From: Puccinia triticina
Lineage: Eukaryota > Basidiomycota > Pucciniomycetes > Pucciniales > Pucciniaceae
Direction of reading: 5' to 3'
Assembly: GCF_026914185.1 (NCBI RefSeq)
Contig: NC_070561.1
Span: forward strand, 186,001-250,000
DNA length: 64,000 nucleotides
Part shown: positions 49,610-61,084 of the stretch, piece after piece
Numbering within the stretch: the first letter of the stretch is position 1
How the letters are laid out: each line of letters opens with the position of its first letter
Made by a program: the position numbers and the translations under genes
Notes under the pieces: model-generated
Seen by the model: only the letters and a program-made list of their open reading frames with translations
The model's database searches: none
What the model was told of the DNA's origin: nothing

Positions 49610-49867
49610 TTGCAGCAATGGATTCTCGAAGTAGAACGCAGTCGGCTTGCATATTCTGACACTATGACGAGGCGTGGCATAACATTCCCCAAGCTTACTC
49701 TAGAGCAGTTAGCAATGTCAATGAAGTAATCTTTTCCAACGAGGCAGACAAGGTGGTAAAGCGAGTGGTGAGGATAAATAATAGTGGTCCGGAAACTTTC
49801 ATCGGAGTAATATCTGATAGCCAACTAAAGATGACCAAGGCTGTAAATTTTAGGATGATACGAAGTG

Positions 49868-50020
49868 CACCTGAGATGACAATGTTTGAATCCTGTAAGA
49901 ACAATGACGACGACTTCTCCGACAAGACAGCAACACACCTGAGATGACAATGTTTGAATCCTGTAAGAACAATGACGACGACTTCTCCGACAAGACAGCA
50001 ACACACCTGCGATGACGCAG
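49868..50020. repeat. Exact 68-bp tandem duplication
   Basis: CACCTGAGATGACAATG... starts at 49868 and 49936, and the first bases of a third copy start at 50004. The two full units appear identical, so the duplication is recent. It lies in the 3' region of the candidate effector gene. Confidence 0.9.
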
Positions 50021-50802
50021 GGATTATTTGATTTGAGTTTTGTTTTTGGTGATTATGAGGGACGCGCGCAAGAGGTTTTTATGTTAGTCTCTTCCTCACG
50101 AGTATGATGATGTAAACGCGTGATTTTATTGTAAAGCATGAAATAAAGAAAAGAATAAAACAATCATAAACTATATAATGTCCCCATTTTGGCCTGAGAG
50201 ATTCCAATCTTCCAAAATTATTTGGTGGGGATTTTGCGCCTTTTGAATTTAGACCATGTTCCCAAAGGGCCCCACGTCTGCCCTGTGGACCAGGAGACTC
50301 GTCTCACCTTTCTCCATCTTTTCCCACTACACAGACTCCTGGAAGTCAAACCATTCACGCTCCATAACTCTTCAAACTTATGTATTTTCAGCGCTCCTTG
50401 AGCTGTACAGATGCATACGTGGACAAATCTTCCAGTAGCTTTTTAAGTGTAATTTTGCCTTTGGCATTGCACACTATGAATATCATGATATCTACCTCCA
50501 AGTATATTTGTTTTTTATGTTTGTAGTTTGTTTTTTCCAGTACTTGTTTCTATGGGGCCAAGTTCTGTAGAGGATGTGGTAATCTTAACAACTAGGGACA
50601 ATGAGTTGTGAGGTGGGTTTTTGTGGGGTGGATGGGGTGCAACCATTTTTCAGGTTGATTCAATTGGGTAACGGGTATTTAAATTGAAGAGTTTTTATAC
50701 ATATAAAGTGGACAACTAATAAGTGGGTTGAAGGTTGAATGGGTGGTGTGTAGTTGTCCAAGCGCGGAAGTGGTAGCGGCCAGGGGTTGGGTCCAGGGGT
50801 TG

Positions 50803-50919
50803 GGTCCACCGGGATTCAAACACCGGACTCATCACTCTCTTTGAAGTGATTATATTATGTTGTTGCAGGGGAGACACCAAGCTTCCGTGGGTGATGGTTA
50901 CTGCTAGGCCATCTGGACC
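50803..50919 (-). other. tRNA-like sequence (tRNA pseudogene or SINE head)
   Basis: On the minus strand, GGTCCA at the start pairs with TGGACC at the end. An A-box-like TGGCCTAGCAGT and a T-arm CCGGTGTTTGAATCCCGG with the B-box-like TTTGAATCC lie in the expected order. At 117 nt it is too long for a plain tRNA unless an intron or insertion is present. A tandem CAGGGGTTGGGTC duplication follows the 3' end. Confidence 0.35.
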
Positions 50920-50948
50920 CCTTCCAGTAGCTTGCATACCTGTCACTC

Positions 50949-51050
50949 TGAAAAAAACTCAAGAAACTGGTGCCAGTTGACATGCAATATTACAAAGGAG
51001 TCTTTTTAATATTGCATGTCAACTGGCACCAGTTTCTTGAGTTTTTTTCA
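50949..51050. mobile_element. Compact foldback element, perfect 43-bp arms
   Basis: Arms 50949-50991 and 51008-51050 are perfect inverted repeats of 43 nt around a 16-nt loop. Arm ends and the internal CAGTTGACATGC match the MITE at 39936-40182. A TGT flanks both sides if the ends are placed at CACTCTG/CACAGTG. Confidence 0.88.
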
Positions 51051-51055
51051 CAGTG

Positions 51056-52809
51056 TGTAAAACAAGTACAAGGACTGAGAATCCATACTGCATTCTGCCG
51101 TGCATAATCGTGGCGGAAAGCAGTATGGCAAGTATGGAGTCCCTGTGTATTGTCAGTGTGATTTTCAGAGAGGTAGGGGTTTCCCCATCCACACTTCTCT
51201 AAATTCGCCCAAAAGGGGTGCAACCCACTTTTGGAGTCTCACACTGGTCATCAAGAAAGAGTATGTGCAAATGCCCTTGATGAACGGTTTGACCAGTCAT
51301 TGAGAAAGGGTATGAAGTCTCTCAATGACAGGTTCCAACTGGTCATCAAGAGGGAGTATAAATCCAAGTATATTAAAGCATGAGATTCCTACAAAAAAAA
51401 TCAAGGGTTCCTCCTACATTTTGAACAAAAATACAAAAAAGAAAAAATTAAAGGTTTCCCCTTTTTACATATTTCCATACAACCATCCGAGCTCCACCAT
51501 GCTCAACAACATAAACTTTCCACAACAATAAGGCCACACAGTAAGGATCAAGCCCGCACCCAGCCACCCAACGTCAACAAGCTGATGACCCGTGGCCCAC
51601 CGTCCATCCCTGTCTAGCAGGGTTAAAAAACGGTGGGAGGAAGACCCCCAGCCGTTAAGCACAAGGGGGGCCCACAAATATCCCCCATCAAACTGCGCAA
51701 CTGCAACAGCGGATGGGGGTGAGACAACCCCCCGACTGGAAGCCAGCCGGGAATTTTGCCTGAGGCCATACCTTAAGTTGTTGCTGCTCCTTTTATCTTC
51801 AAAACTCGACTGGTGTGTGTTTTCGTCTCCTGCTGTCGTTCCATAATCCAAAACAACTCCACTGACCCGCCCAAATAAACCCTTACAACTTGTTGCAAAG
51901 CCCCAGGGCCCCCATCATATGCCACACAAAACAATAGTTGCCACGCCTCCAGCTCCTTGGACCCGATTGAAACACAAGATCACAGCCCCGTTCCCGTCGA
52001 CTTGTCACCCGGCCATAGTCTACGGATTTTTTTCCGCCTCAACATGCCCTTCAAAAGCACAATCATGGACGTATCACACGCCATGCAAACCAAATACCCT
52101 CGTCTTGACTCCCCATGATTCCTTGCGCAACCAGCCCAGCCACTTTTAACATCTGGTCCAAATCAAGCACTGGCCAACCCTTCTCAACAACTTATTCACA
52201 AAAAATCCAAGACCCTTCCCACATCGCATCAACGGTTGTTCCTGATTGACCAGATCAGCCGTCGCCGCCGACCCTGACTGTTGCAGAAACCGCAACCTCT
52301 ACGCACCATTAGCCCCTTAACCCAATATCCTGCGCCAAACCTATCGAGTTACTACAATACAGTATTACGGCCCTAGGCCTGGGTGATTGCCAGAAGTCAT
52401 GGAAAGTTCTAAGATTGTGCTGACAGCGTTGACAATGAGGTGATTCATTCTTGCGGGACTACTGGTGATTTCTTGGGTTGGAATAGGAGTTGCAGACCTG
52501 AAATCGAGCTCAAGTGCTCCATCGCGACTGAAGCCAGATATTGAGCCTTTCATCAAGTAGCTCCAGCAAGAGACTATGTTTGTCCCACTGAAAACTGTCG
52601 CACTCAAGTTGACTAACCTTTATTTTGTCATCAGGTTGTCTCGGGCCAAATCTCTGGCGCAATTGATACTCATGAGTGACTTTTCCGTGGTAATGACAAC
52701 AGGGACGGATGATCTCCGCACGTTGTTAGCCGCCTTTCGGGGGCTCTGTTGTCCGACTAGATAAACTTCACGATAGAAAGCTGCTAAATGACGCGGACAG
52801 CCTTGATCA
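51056..52809. other. Repeat-derived DNA, no gene recognised
   Basis: Frames are short or lack domains. Repeated (G/C)TCATCAAGA / TTGA(T/G)GAACGG phrases occur near 51250-51350. The minus-strand frame 51851-51465 shows no known motif and was not called as a gene. Confidence 0.35.
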
Positions 52810-52816
52810 CCTGTTG

Positions 52817-53242
52817 CAACAATGCAACTATTAATTACGGTGCTTTTACTGTATCTCTAAAAATGAAAAATAAGATGTCATGGACATGTGGATTTTTTTT
52901 GATATTCTTGTTCCCCACAAACCCTAGAATCAAATCCGCTTTTTTGGCCTATCTGCACTGGGGGATCTGTCTTGAAATGCATGAAACAACTTCAATTACA
53001 GCTATTATTAGGGCCCTAATAACAGCTGTAATTGAAATTTTTGGGCCCTAATAATAGCTGTAATTGAAATTGTCTCACGGATTTCAGGACAGATCCCCCA
53101 GTGGAGGTAGGCCAAAAAAGCGGATTTGATTCTAGGGTTTGTGGGGAAAAAGAATATGAAAAAAAATCCACATGTTCATGACAACTTGGTTATCATTTTT
53201 GCAGATACAGTAAAAGCACCGTAATTAATAGTTGCATTGTTG
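52817..53242. mobile_element. 426-bp foldback element with long arms
   Basis: Almost the whole element is one palindrome: the left arm from CAACAATGCAACTATTAATT to ~53020 is repeated inverted up to 53242, meeting near AGGGCCCTAATA. Exact 7-bp duplications CCTGTTG flank it (52810-52816 and 53243-53249). Transcription would give a ~200-bp hairpin RNA. Confidence 0.85.
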
Positions 53243-53249
53243 CCTGTTG

Positions 53250-54540
53250 TGACTAGATGTAAAGCCAACTGATGATTGTCTATTCTAATTTGATTTCAAC
53301 TTTTTGGGCCATGATATGGGCCGGGCTGCCTTGGTGTTTTAACTCTTTTGTTGCGGATCATAAGACAAATTTTTGTCACTAGGTGGGGATAACTGGTTGG
53401 CAAAGGTTTTGCCTTGACTGTAGTAAATGTTCTTACAGTTAGCATAATGGAGAAAGTGAAATGCTGTCCTCTTGAAGTTGCTGCGCCTGCGCCAATTTCT
53501 CCAGCATAAACCTATGGGGGAGTTGCACAACAGGTTGGGAAAGTTTGTGTTGAAATTGTTGGTCTTGTTGAAAATTTATGCTTTGCCTGCGCGCGTTGTG
53601 GGCCCTTGGAGTGAGCTTGATTTTATGCTGGGGGATGAACCCACAGCGGCGAGGCCGCCCTGGCCTCTAGTTCTCTTATTGACTGGTTTGCTTGGTCATC
53701 AAGAGACCGTTGTGGTGAGCAAACTTGTGGTGGCCAGCTCTCATTCAAAATTCAGTCAATTCTCAGTTTTATTCATAGCAGATCAGGATCAATATTCCAT
53801 CAAGGATCCCACAAGAACCCTCAAGATCAATCAGTGTGGCATGTGCACAGTACTCAAGGTGTTTCAGGATTTCTTTTTTCCTTCTTTCTGTTTGGTTTCA
53901 TGTTTCCTTGTTCTTATTTTTCTTTCTTCCAGCTTTGTTGATTGTTTCTATTTCTCATATGTGCGTTTTTGGATGGAGAAGCAGGTGGTGGGTTGGTCTT
54001 GTGTTGTTTTGTTTGTTTTGTTTTCTTCTCTTCTTGTTGTTGTTGCCCGCAGAGGCGCGCGGGTGTATGATGACCTGTCCACACATGTCACAGTCCCCAG
54101 AGTCTGAGTTCAGCTCAAGCTCAGATGATGGGGCGGCATGGACTTTGTCTGAACCCTTTTCTTTTGGCTTTTCAGATCATCCATCCAGAATCGTAAGTAT
54201 TGATCCCTCTCTGAGTCCGTGTGTCTTCTGAGTTCAAACTCTCAGCACTTCGTGCGTCCGGCAACTTTACATAGCCTTGGTCAGCTAACATACCCACAAA
54301 CCCAGGCTTACTTGACCTGAGAATCTGGTGAACAAGCGTGAATGCTCTGCGGTATTATCGACGCCAGTGACTTGAGGACAGACGCCTGGGGGAGCTGTCA
54401 CGAAGGTGAAGCAGATCTGCACAGTCAATGCATAGGCACAGAAAGTAGCGACTGGCTTCTACCAGTCTTCTTGAAAAATTGAAAAATTCGAGGCTAAAAA
54501 GTAATGTTCCAAACAAAGTATTTTGAGAGATACAACGAGA
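53250..54540. other. No convincing gene; longest open frame 53472-54107
   Basis: The plus-strand frame of 211 codons is rich in hydrophobic residues but has no recognisable domain, and the DNA resembles T-rich LTR/leader sequence. A CTCAAGCTCAGATGATG...TCAG segment near 54110-54170 is acidic-serine coding in one frame. Not called. Confidence 0.35.
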
Positions 54541-54547
54541 TTACAGT

Positions 54548-57117
54548 TCATAGCGATCCTAAGTAAGTTATGAGATGTTCGATTCCTTCTTTGCGAGGTC
54601 CATCTCCCATACTATCGGCATAAACCTTCAACTCGTCGGTGATTGTGCCAAAGTCTTGATCATTGCGCTTCAGCAACATTTTGAAATGATCTCTCACTCC
54701 ATCATCTTCCATGCACAGCCAACCGATGATAACATCTGTTAGCTGTAGGGCAAACAATCCAGCGTCTAGCTTCATGAGATAGATCTCGGTTTCGTCCATC
54801 TCATTCTATGGAACAGGAAAGGATGATAGTCAGACATCATTTTGTTAACACAACTCTGTCGGCCAGAATAGGTATTGACTGTGCAAAAAGGCTTACCTCT
54901 AGAAATGGCGAGTTTGCGATGAAATGATGTACTCTGGCCCGAAAACCTTCTCTGATTTCGATCAGTCGATCAACTTTTTCATAACTTTCTTCCACAAACT
55001 TGGTCAACAGCCTCAATCGGAGCTGGCTGTCGGATTCGAGGTTGAAAAAAAGTGAGACGATTATTCCAAGCATGTGTTCATCATCATCATGAGTCGACGT
55101 AGATTTCTTTGAGTTTTTCTGTTTCGCGTAGCATTGAAGAAAATAATTGATGTCAGTGAATCAACCGATCCCGCTCGAACTCAACAACTGCAAACTTACT
55201 TTGCCCATAAAGAAGGAGAAAAGTGTTTTCAATCCTAGACAATCAACAAATTTTTCACAATTTGCGCTTCCCTCATCACCGGAAAGGGCGTGATCTAAAA
55301 CTTTTAATGCTCGATATTTTGCCAAATTTTTACGCCTGTTTTGTTTTTGTTGTATATGTGCAATTCAGACACAGGATTGGAGTCAAAGAAAGTAAGATTC
55401 TGATCAAAGACTTACTTCATCAAGATTATCATCAATTCCACGCCTTCGCCTTCCAGGAATTTGACTTTGTGATCTGGTACAAGTAAAACACTGCACAGAG
55501 AATCAAATACATTTTCCATGAACTCAATCTCATCTGCATCATTGGGATCACATTTACGATACACCTGTTTGCAACGGATTGTCATGTTAGTTAAAGAGCG
55601 GGAACTTAATATTTGCTGCCATCACTTACTGCTAAAGCTTCAAGCAGAGTATCCATGCCGCCTAACTCGATTAGTTTGTTCCGATTTTCTTCGTCCTTTT
55701 GAAGAATGATGGCCAAAATTTCGCTGGCGTATTGCTTATTCTGAAACTTCAACGACTCCAAATCTTGGGTTTCAGATGAAGACTTCGATGGTCGAATCCG
55801 TTTCATTAAGTATTCCAGCAGTGGTGTTTTCTGTACAAATCTGACCGACAAAGAAGGCTCTAGAGAGATTAAATTTTCTATCAATCCTAGGTAAAGGCAA
55901 TGGAGCAAGTGGATATGTGAGTGAAGCAGATGCAAATGCCTTTTCGAAGGGAATCTGCTGCAAACCTAAGCAATGGAATAATCCACTTCGTTCCGCCTCT
56001 TCATTTTCATCGAGCCGGTCAACAAGGGTAGAAACAAGCATTTCAAGTAATTGCTGATCGATCAGAGAGCGAACCATCGCCATGACGGCCTCGGCGGCTG
56101 GTAGGTGAGAATTGTCTTCTGCATTTTCTAATGTTTGCTCATCTTCCTGATTTTCTAAAACGTCATCGTCCGTAAGTTCTTGTAAGAGTTCTACCACTGC
56201 GATTGTAATATCGCTGAAGCCAGAGCATAAAAGTGATCAGTTTCACATGATTGGTGCTACATATTCAATTTATCCAAGCAACCAACTCACACGTTCTCGT
56301 GAGATAAAAGTCCAACCAAGCTACCAAGTGTTCCCAGCCTATTCAACTCCGGATAACTTTGGGCTGGGCATTGAGTTAGGAGAGAGAGATTGACGATGCT
56401 TTCTGAGAGCTCGAATTCCGAGTCCACAAATCTACGGTTGGGCCAATGGATTAAGCATTCTATAGCAGGAAGGGCCTTGAGTGATACGCGGTACATACCT
56501 TTCGGGGTTGTTTTCGAATTTCGTGCGCATTTCTCGATTTTTGTTGATAGCTCGTTCAAGATTCAAACAATGTTTCTTGATTTCCTTGAGTTTAAGCTTT
56601 TCCACTCCAGTAGAATCTCCTGGCGGACCCTCATTTAGGTCTTCTGTGTCCTGGTTCAAGATATTAATGATTTCCTTCTGCTCTGACGTGAGTCCATCAC
56701 CGAAGAACCTTCCACCCTCTTCATCTTCGCCATTCCAAGTTTCTGAATATTCAAAGGAGTCTTCAGCACGCTGCTTTCCTTTGGATGTAACCACCCTAGC
56801 TCGTTTAATATCTGCTGACACCAAGAAGCTAGTAAGAATCAGCAATGTGTACATGCCAGGCTGATGCCCTAAAGTCAAGAGGGTAAACGAAAATGACCTA
56901 CCCGGTTCTGCGGTAGATTGATGGGCACCATCTGATAGCCGATTACGCTTCCCAGAACCTCCGTTAACCTCGCCGAGGTTGGATAGCACCGGATTTTTCG
57001 TAGGGTCTGACTTGGGTGGAGGGGCCTAGTGAATGATTTGGACTTGATCGTCAGTATCGAGAAACACAGGTGGTATCACCGAGAATCACTTACCGTGAAT
57101 AGTTCGGAGACGTCCAT
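54548..57117 (-). CDS. CTNNBL1: Beta-catenin-like protein 1 (spliceosome-associated armadillo protein)
   Basis: Ten exons: 57117-57094, 57025-56902, 56814-56499, 56431-56291, 56213-55966, 55886-55630, 55564-55416, 55335-55200, 55118-54897 and 54805-54548, all GT-AG and phase-consistent, sum to 1875 nt and 624 residues. Human CTNNBL1 is 563. This protein is an armadillo-type helical repeat that associates with the Prp19/Cdc5 complex and its NLS-containing partners. Diagnostic stretches: SYPELNRLGTLGSLVGLLSHEN, AVVELLQELTDDDVL, LIDQQLLEMLVSTL, NKQYASEILAIILQ, IELGGMDTLLEALA, and KVLDHALSG...CEKFVDCLGLKTLF. The N-terminus is charged with NLS-like GKRNR and KRARV. The first exon encodes only MDVSELFT. 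No damage seen; clearly a single-copy housekeeping gene amid repeats. Confidence 0.95.
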
Positions 57118-57129
57118 TTGGTTTTAGGG

Positions 57130-58940
57130 CACGCTGGTTCTAGAGGAGAGATGGTGCTACAGGGTGACACTTTGCCTTGTGCTGGGTTGGAAAAGTGTAA
57201 CGGCTAGCCTCCCGATCAACAGGAGCGGGGGCAGGTCCGAAGGGTGGGACCCGGGGTCCGGGACGGGGCACGAGGCTCGTCCCGAAGCAGACCCGGGATC
57301 AAACCAAAAAAATCTACCCACATCTCCACAAAAAGAACACACTGGTCATGGAGCCAAGAAAGGCCTATGTTCGGGATGAGTTCTGGATGATTTCTTGGCA
57401 AGTTACGGTTTATTTCAGGATGATTTGAAACTGATTTTCACATCTGACTTCCAGTCTTTTCCATTCCTATCCAATTTTTATTTACCAAAGGCCTCCAGCA
57501 CCACCAGGGGAGAATTTGACGCACTCTCCAGAGAGTGCCTGACTGTAATTTTATGTTGTTCTGGGTCTGATGTCAGTCAAATGTGTATTAGGAAATGATT
57601 TATAAATTATTCAGAATTCAATTGGAAGTCTGTCATAATTTATGAGGAAGTATCACAGGACCTCATGCAATGTTGTATAGAACTGTTTCATTCTTTAAGG
57701 ATAACTCAATTATAACCTATAATGAAATGATATTTACTCAATGCCTAATTATCAATCATTGCTGGTGAATTTATGTTGATCAATTTCTCTATGTGCAAGG
57801 GGTTTCATACAACATAAATGTGACTAGCTGGGGCTTTAATGGCTTTCTGACCAGTTTTTACTTGTCATGGAGCTGTGAAAGTCCCCTCTGGTGATCTGTC
57901 ACCCCAGTGTACGCGTGTACAGGAAGGTGACATTGTCAAAATGCAAAACAGCTCACATGCATGTGCATGGAGACATTGGAAAACAAAAAACCATAAAAAC
58001 AACTCACAAGCTTACATGTGTTAAGAAGCCAAGTTGTTTGGCTGAAATCTGGTACCACAAACCTCCAAGTTTCACTTGAAACATAATTTCACCCTATTTT
58101 CATCCTTTTTTGAATCAATTATAGATTATACCTGCCTTTTTTTTAGGGAAATATGACAATTAAGGCGGGCCTTTCACATCATTCTTACCGGTGTGTACGT
58201 GTTGTTGATCTGAAAGAGGCCCAGCTTGCAATTTGGAACAACCTTTTATGAGCCCACATGAGGGAATAATTAGCAAAGTGAAAACAATGAACACCTTCAT
58301 GAGTATGTGAATAATATCAATTGAACCCCAAAAAATCATCCAAATCAACAAACAAGTCAAATTGAGTTATGATTTAATTGCTGTCATTGTGTCTTAGTGG
58401 TTTCAACTGTGTTCTGATTGAGTTCCAGTTGAGTTCTGCATGACTTCTGGATGATTTATGGATGAATACAGGATCATTTTCAGAACAGTTGTGGATGAGT
58501 TCAAGCATTGTTCATTATTTCTTACACTCCTTTCACCAAAAGCATCCAGCACAGTTCTGGAAAAAGGGTACGGTATGACACTCTCTGGAGAGTGTGTCAA
58601 AATCACCCCTGGTGCACAGTTATGGAAAAAATTTACAGTAGGGCACTCCCTGGGGAGTGGGAAAATATCTCTCCTGGTGTAAGTTGGATATAAAAGCAGG
58701 TGCTTGTGGGTTCAATTAATCCCCAGGCGTCCTCACCCGCGGTACTTCCAGCGTGCAGTTCGTCCTCAAGCCCCTCTGCTGTTGCACTTGCACAGTTGAG
58801 GGGCTAAAGAGTGGGCCCCCCCGGGTTCTGCAGCCTTTGCTGCGGGATGGGGGCCTTCAACACCCTTCCTTTTTGACCTGTGCGCTTGACGCGGGCTGGA
58901 GGTTGACCCAGACGCAACAGCCATTGCTGTTCACAACACC
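57130..58940. other. Repeat-derived DNA with short palindromic units
   Basis: GCACTCTCCAGAGAGTGC (57521-57538) and ACACTCTCTGGAGAGTGT (~58579) are perfect palindromes next to CACCAGGGG(A)GA / TCACCCCTGGTG. A similar unit is at ~29079. A TATAAAAGC is at ~58690. No gene recognised. Confidence 0.45.
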
Positions 58941-58945
58941 TTTAA

Positions 58946-59293
58946 GAGCATCCGCATTGGTTGCGGATTAAGGGAGGATTTGTATAACTAATCCTCCTTG
59001 GCAACCACATTGGGTCCAATTTAATTAAACTAAACTCCTCCCGGGAGTACGATTTGGAGTAAGCGGGAGTAAATTTACTCCTTGCTAATCCTGGGAGTAA
59101 GCGCTGCATGCAGACACTCCTCCCCACCCAAAAGTATGCACCAAACACAGCTTACATAAACTGTAGGTGCATACAACATACTTACTCATCATTTAAGCCC
59201 GCACCAATGCGGTTGACCACCCGGATTAGTGCTAATCCCGGAGTAAGCAAATCTGCTACTCCTCAAGTTACACCTGCACCAATGCGGATGCTC
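58946..59293. mobile_element. Harbinger-type MITE with TAA duplications
   Basis: 348 bp, ends GAGCATCCGCATTGG and CCAATGCGGATGCTC, flanked by TAA (58943-58945 and 59294-59296). The ends match the large Harbinger at 27390-40443 (GAGCATTCGCATTGG), so it is probably mobilised by that family. The interior repeats GGAGTAA / TTACTCC motifs. Confidence 0.88.
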
Positions 59294-59504
59294 TAATGGT
59301 GTTGTTTGGGAGCATTTGAGATTTCATTTTTTTCCAGTTCCGTTGTATGTGGATTAAACCTTGTAATGTTTTTTGTATTTTATAATAAGGGGAAACCCTT
59401 GATTTTTTTTTTTTGCTGTTTTTATGTATTTATAGGGGGAACCCTTCATCTTTTTTTTCTCAGTCATGGGAAAAATGTGTCTTTAATAAACTTGGATAGT
59501 GTGC

Positions 59505-59625
59505 CACCAAAACATGAGATATGAGGGGTGCACATTTTATGATCCGCCATAATCATAACTTTTGTTTTACACGCACCATATGCATGAAAATTTCAGATCA
59601 CAGAGAAATATGCATAAAATGAAGG
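59505..59625 (-). repeat. Fragment of the 1.64-kb TIR element
   Basis: Inverse orientation: matches 16220-16390 over ~120 bp, including ATGCATATTTCTCTGTGATC, GGATCATAAAATGTGCACCC and CTCATATCTCATGTTTTGGT. No terminal repeats remain. Confidence 0.75.
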
Positions 59626-59654
59626 GGCAGGCTAAATCCACACCAAAAAATTAC

Positions 59655-59900
59655 TTCATCCACTCCAAAAATGGAGTGAACAGTAGTCCACTCCAACTTT
59701 CATTGGAGTGAACCATAGTCTACTCCAAATTTTGTTGGAGTGAACAAAATTACACTCCAAAAAAGCCTGTTTTTTGGAGTGTAACCATGATGAACTCCAA
59801 CAATTTTGGAGTAAACCCAATTCCACTCCAAAAATATTTTTTCCACGCACCATTTTTTGCATTTTATTTTTTTTGGAGTGCACAGATGTTCATTCCAAAT
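59655..59900. repeat. Cluster of CACTCCAA / TTGGAGTG inverted motifs
   Basis: About ten copies of (C)ACTCCAA and TTGGAGT(G) alternate at ~20-40-bp intervals and can form many local hairpins. Non-coding. Confidence 0.6.
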
Positions 59901-60960
59901 TTATTGGGGTGGATTAAGGTTTCTCAAATTTAAAAAAAATGCAATTTTAAATCTGTACAATTGAAACTTGCATGTAACGTTGAAAAATGTATGTTCCAAG
60001 TTCTTTGGGTGAAGTACCAGGAAAACTTTAGGGAAGTAGTAGGCAGCTGACATGAACCAACCAAATTTAATCCCCTTTAATTTATTTCTGGTTCATGTTT
60101 TAGTCATTGTAGAAACTGAAAACATTTTACATACATTATTTTTGATGTATTTTAAATACACACTAGAGGCCAAGGCGGCTTCGCCGCTGCAAACCCCATC
60201 ACAGCAAGAGGCCACCAAGCTCAAATTCAAACCTGAAAAGTTTTCCAGAGTATTTCTCCCACTTTTCAGTGGAGGAACACCTTTCAACAAAGCAATTTTA
60301 CCAGATATGTACAGGTTCCTATGAATTTTTTATAGCCAGAGGTCTGGGGGTAAAGCTTTGGCACCACCCTAAACACTTGATAGGGCACTGTACAACCATT
60401 GCATGATTTTGCAGAACAGCCTGGGGGAACTTGACAAAGACCCATAAGTTTGAGAAAATCAAGCTTTGCTTTCTTCTCATTTGAAGTATGGATCACAAAT
60501 AAGTCAGTTCCAAAGATTCAAGGTGAATCATTCAACATTCACCACAGTTTGACACATCTGAGAAAACTCAAAAAAAGAAAAATAACACCCAATCAGGACA
60601 GGCCTCATTTTGATTTTTCTTCTTCCCTCAGGATGCATGACATTGCAGCAAAAAAAAAACCAACTAATCTCCAGCATCAGAAAAAATAAACTAAAATTGG
60701 CAGGTCAAAGGAGTCACAAATAACATAATGTGGGGGAAGTGGGGGGGAGGGGGAAAAGAAAGGCAGAATTTACTAACCAGAGCATCAGTGCAGTTCAAAA
60801 CATAGCTAAGCTGCAATCAAATATATAGTTTGGTTGGCTGAGACAAAGTAGCCACTGAGTTTAGAGAAGAACACAATGTTACGCCCTTTTGTCCAACCTG
60901 AGCCAGGTCAGTTGTTCAACCACACAAGAGCAATGGGTTGATTGAGTCATGCAACCCCTT
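59901..60960. other. No gene recognised
   Basis: AT-rich repeat-like DNA; the frames have no domains. Confidence 0.35.
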
Positions 60961-60971
60961 TGAGCATCCCA

Positions 60972-61084
60972 ACACCAGGAGAAAACAATCATCACTTGTC
61001 TGCAAGTGACATAGCAAAGTAAAAAGGGGCCTTTGTACTTTCTCATGTCACTTGTAGGCAAGTTATCATTGTTTTTTCCTGGTG
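60972..61084. repeat. Imperfect 50-bp-arm hairpin
   Basis: CACCAGGAGAAAACAAT... (60972-61022) is repeated inverted at ~61034-61084 with about 80 percent pairing and an ~11-nt loop. Confidence 0.65.

Noticed and set aside
51465..51851. A 128-codon minus-strand frame
   Set aside because: No homologous motif recognised and a competing plus-strand frame covers the same DNA.
53472..54107. A 211-codon hydrophobic plus-strand frame
   Set aside because: No domain, T-rich low-complexity DNA, overlapping second frame of similar quality.
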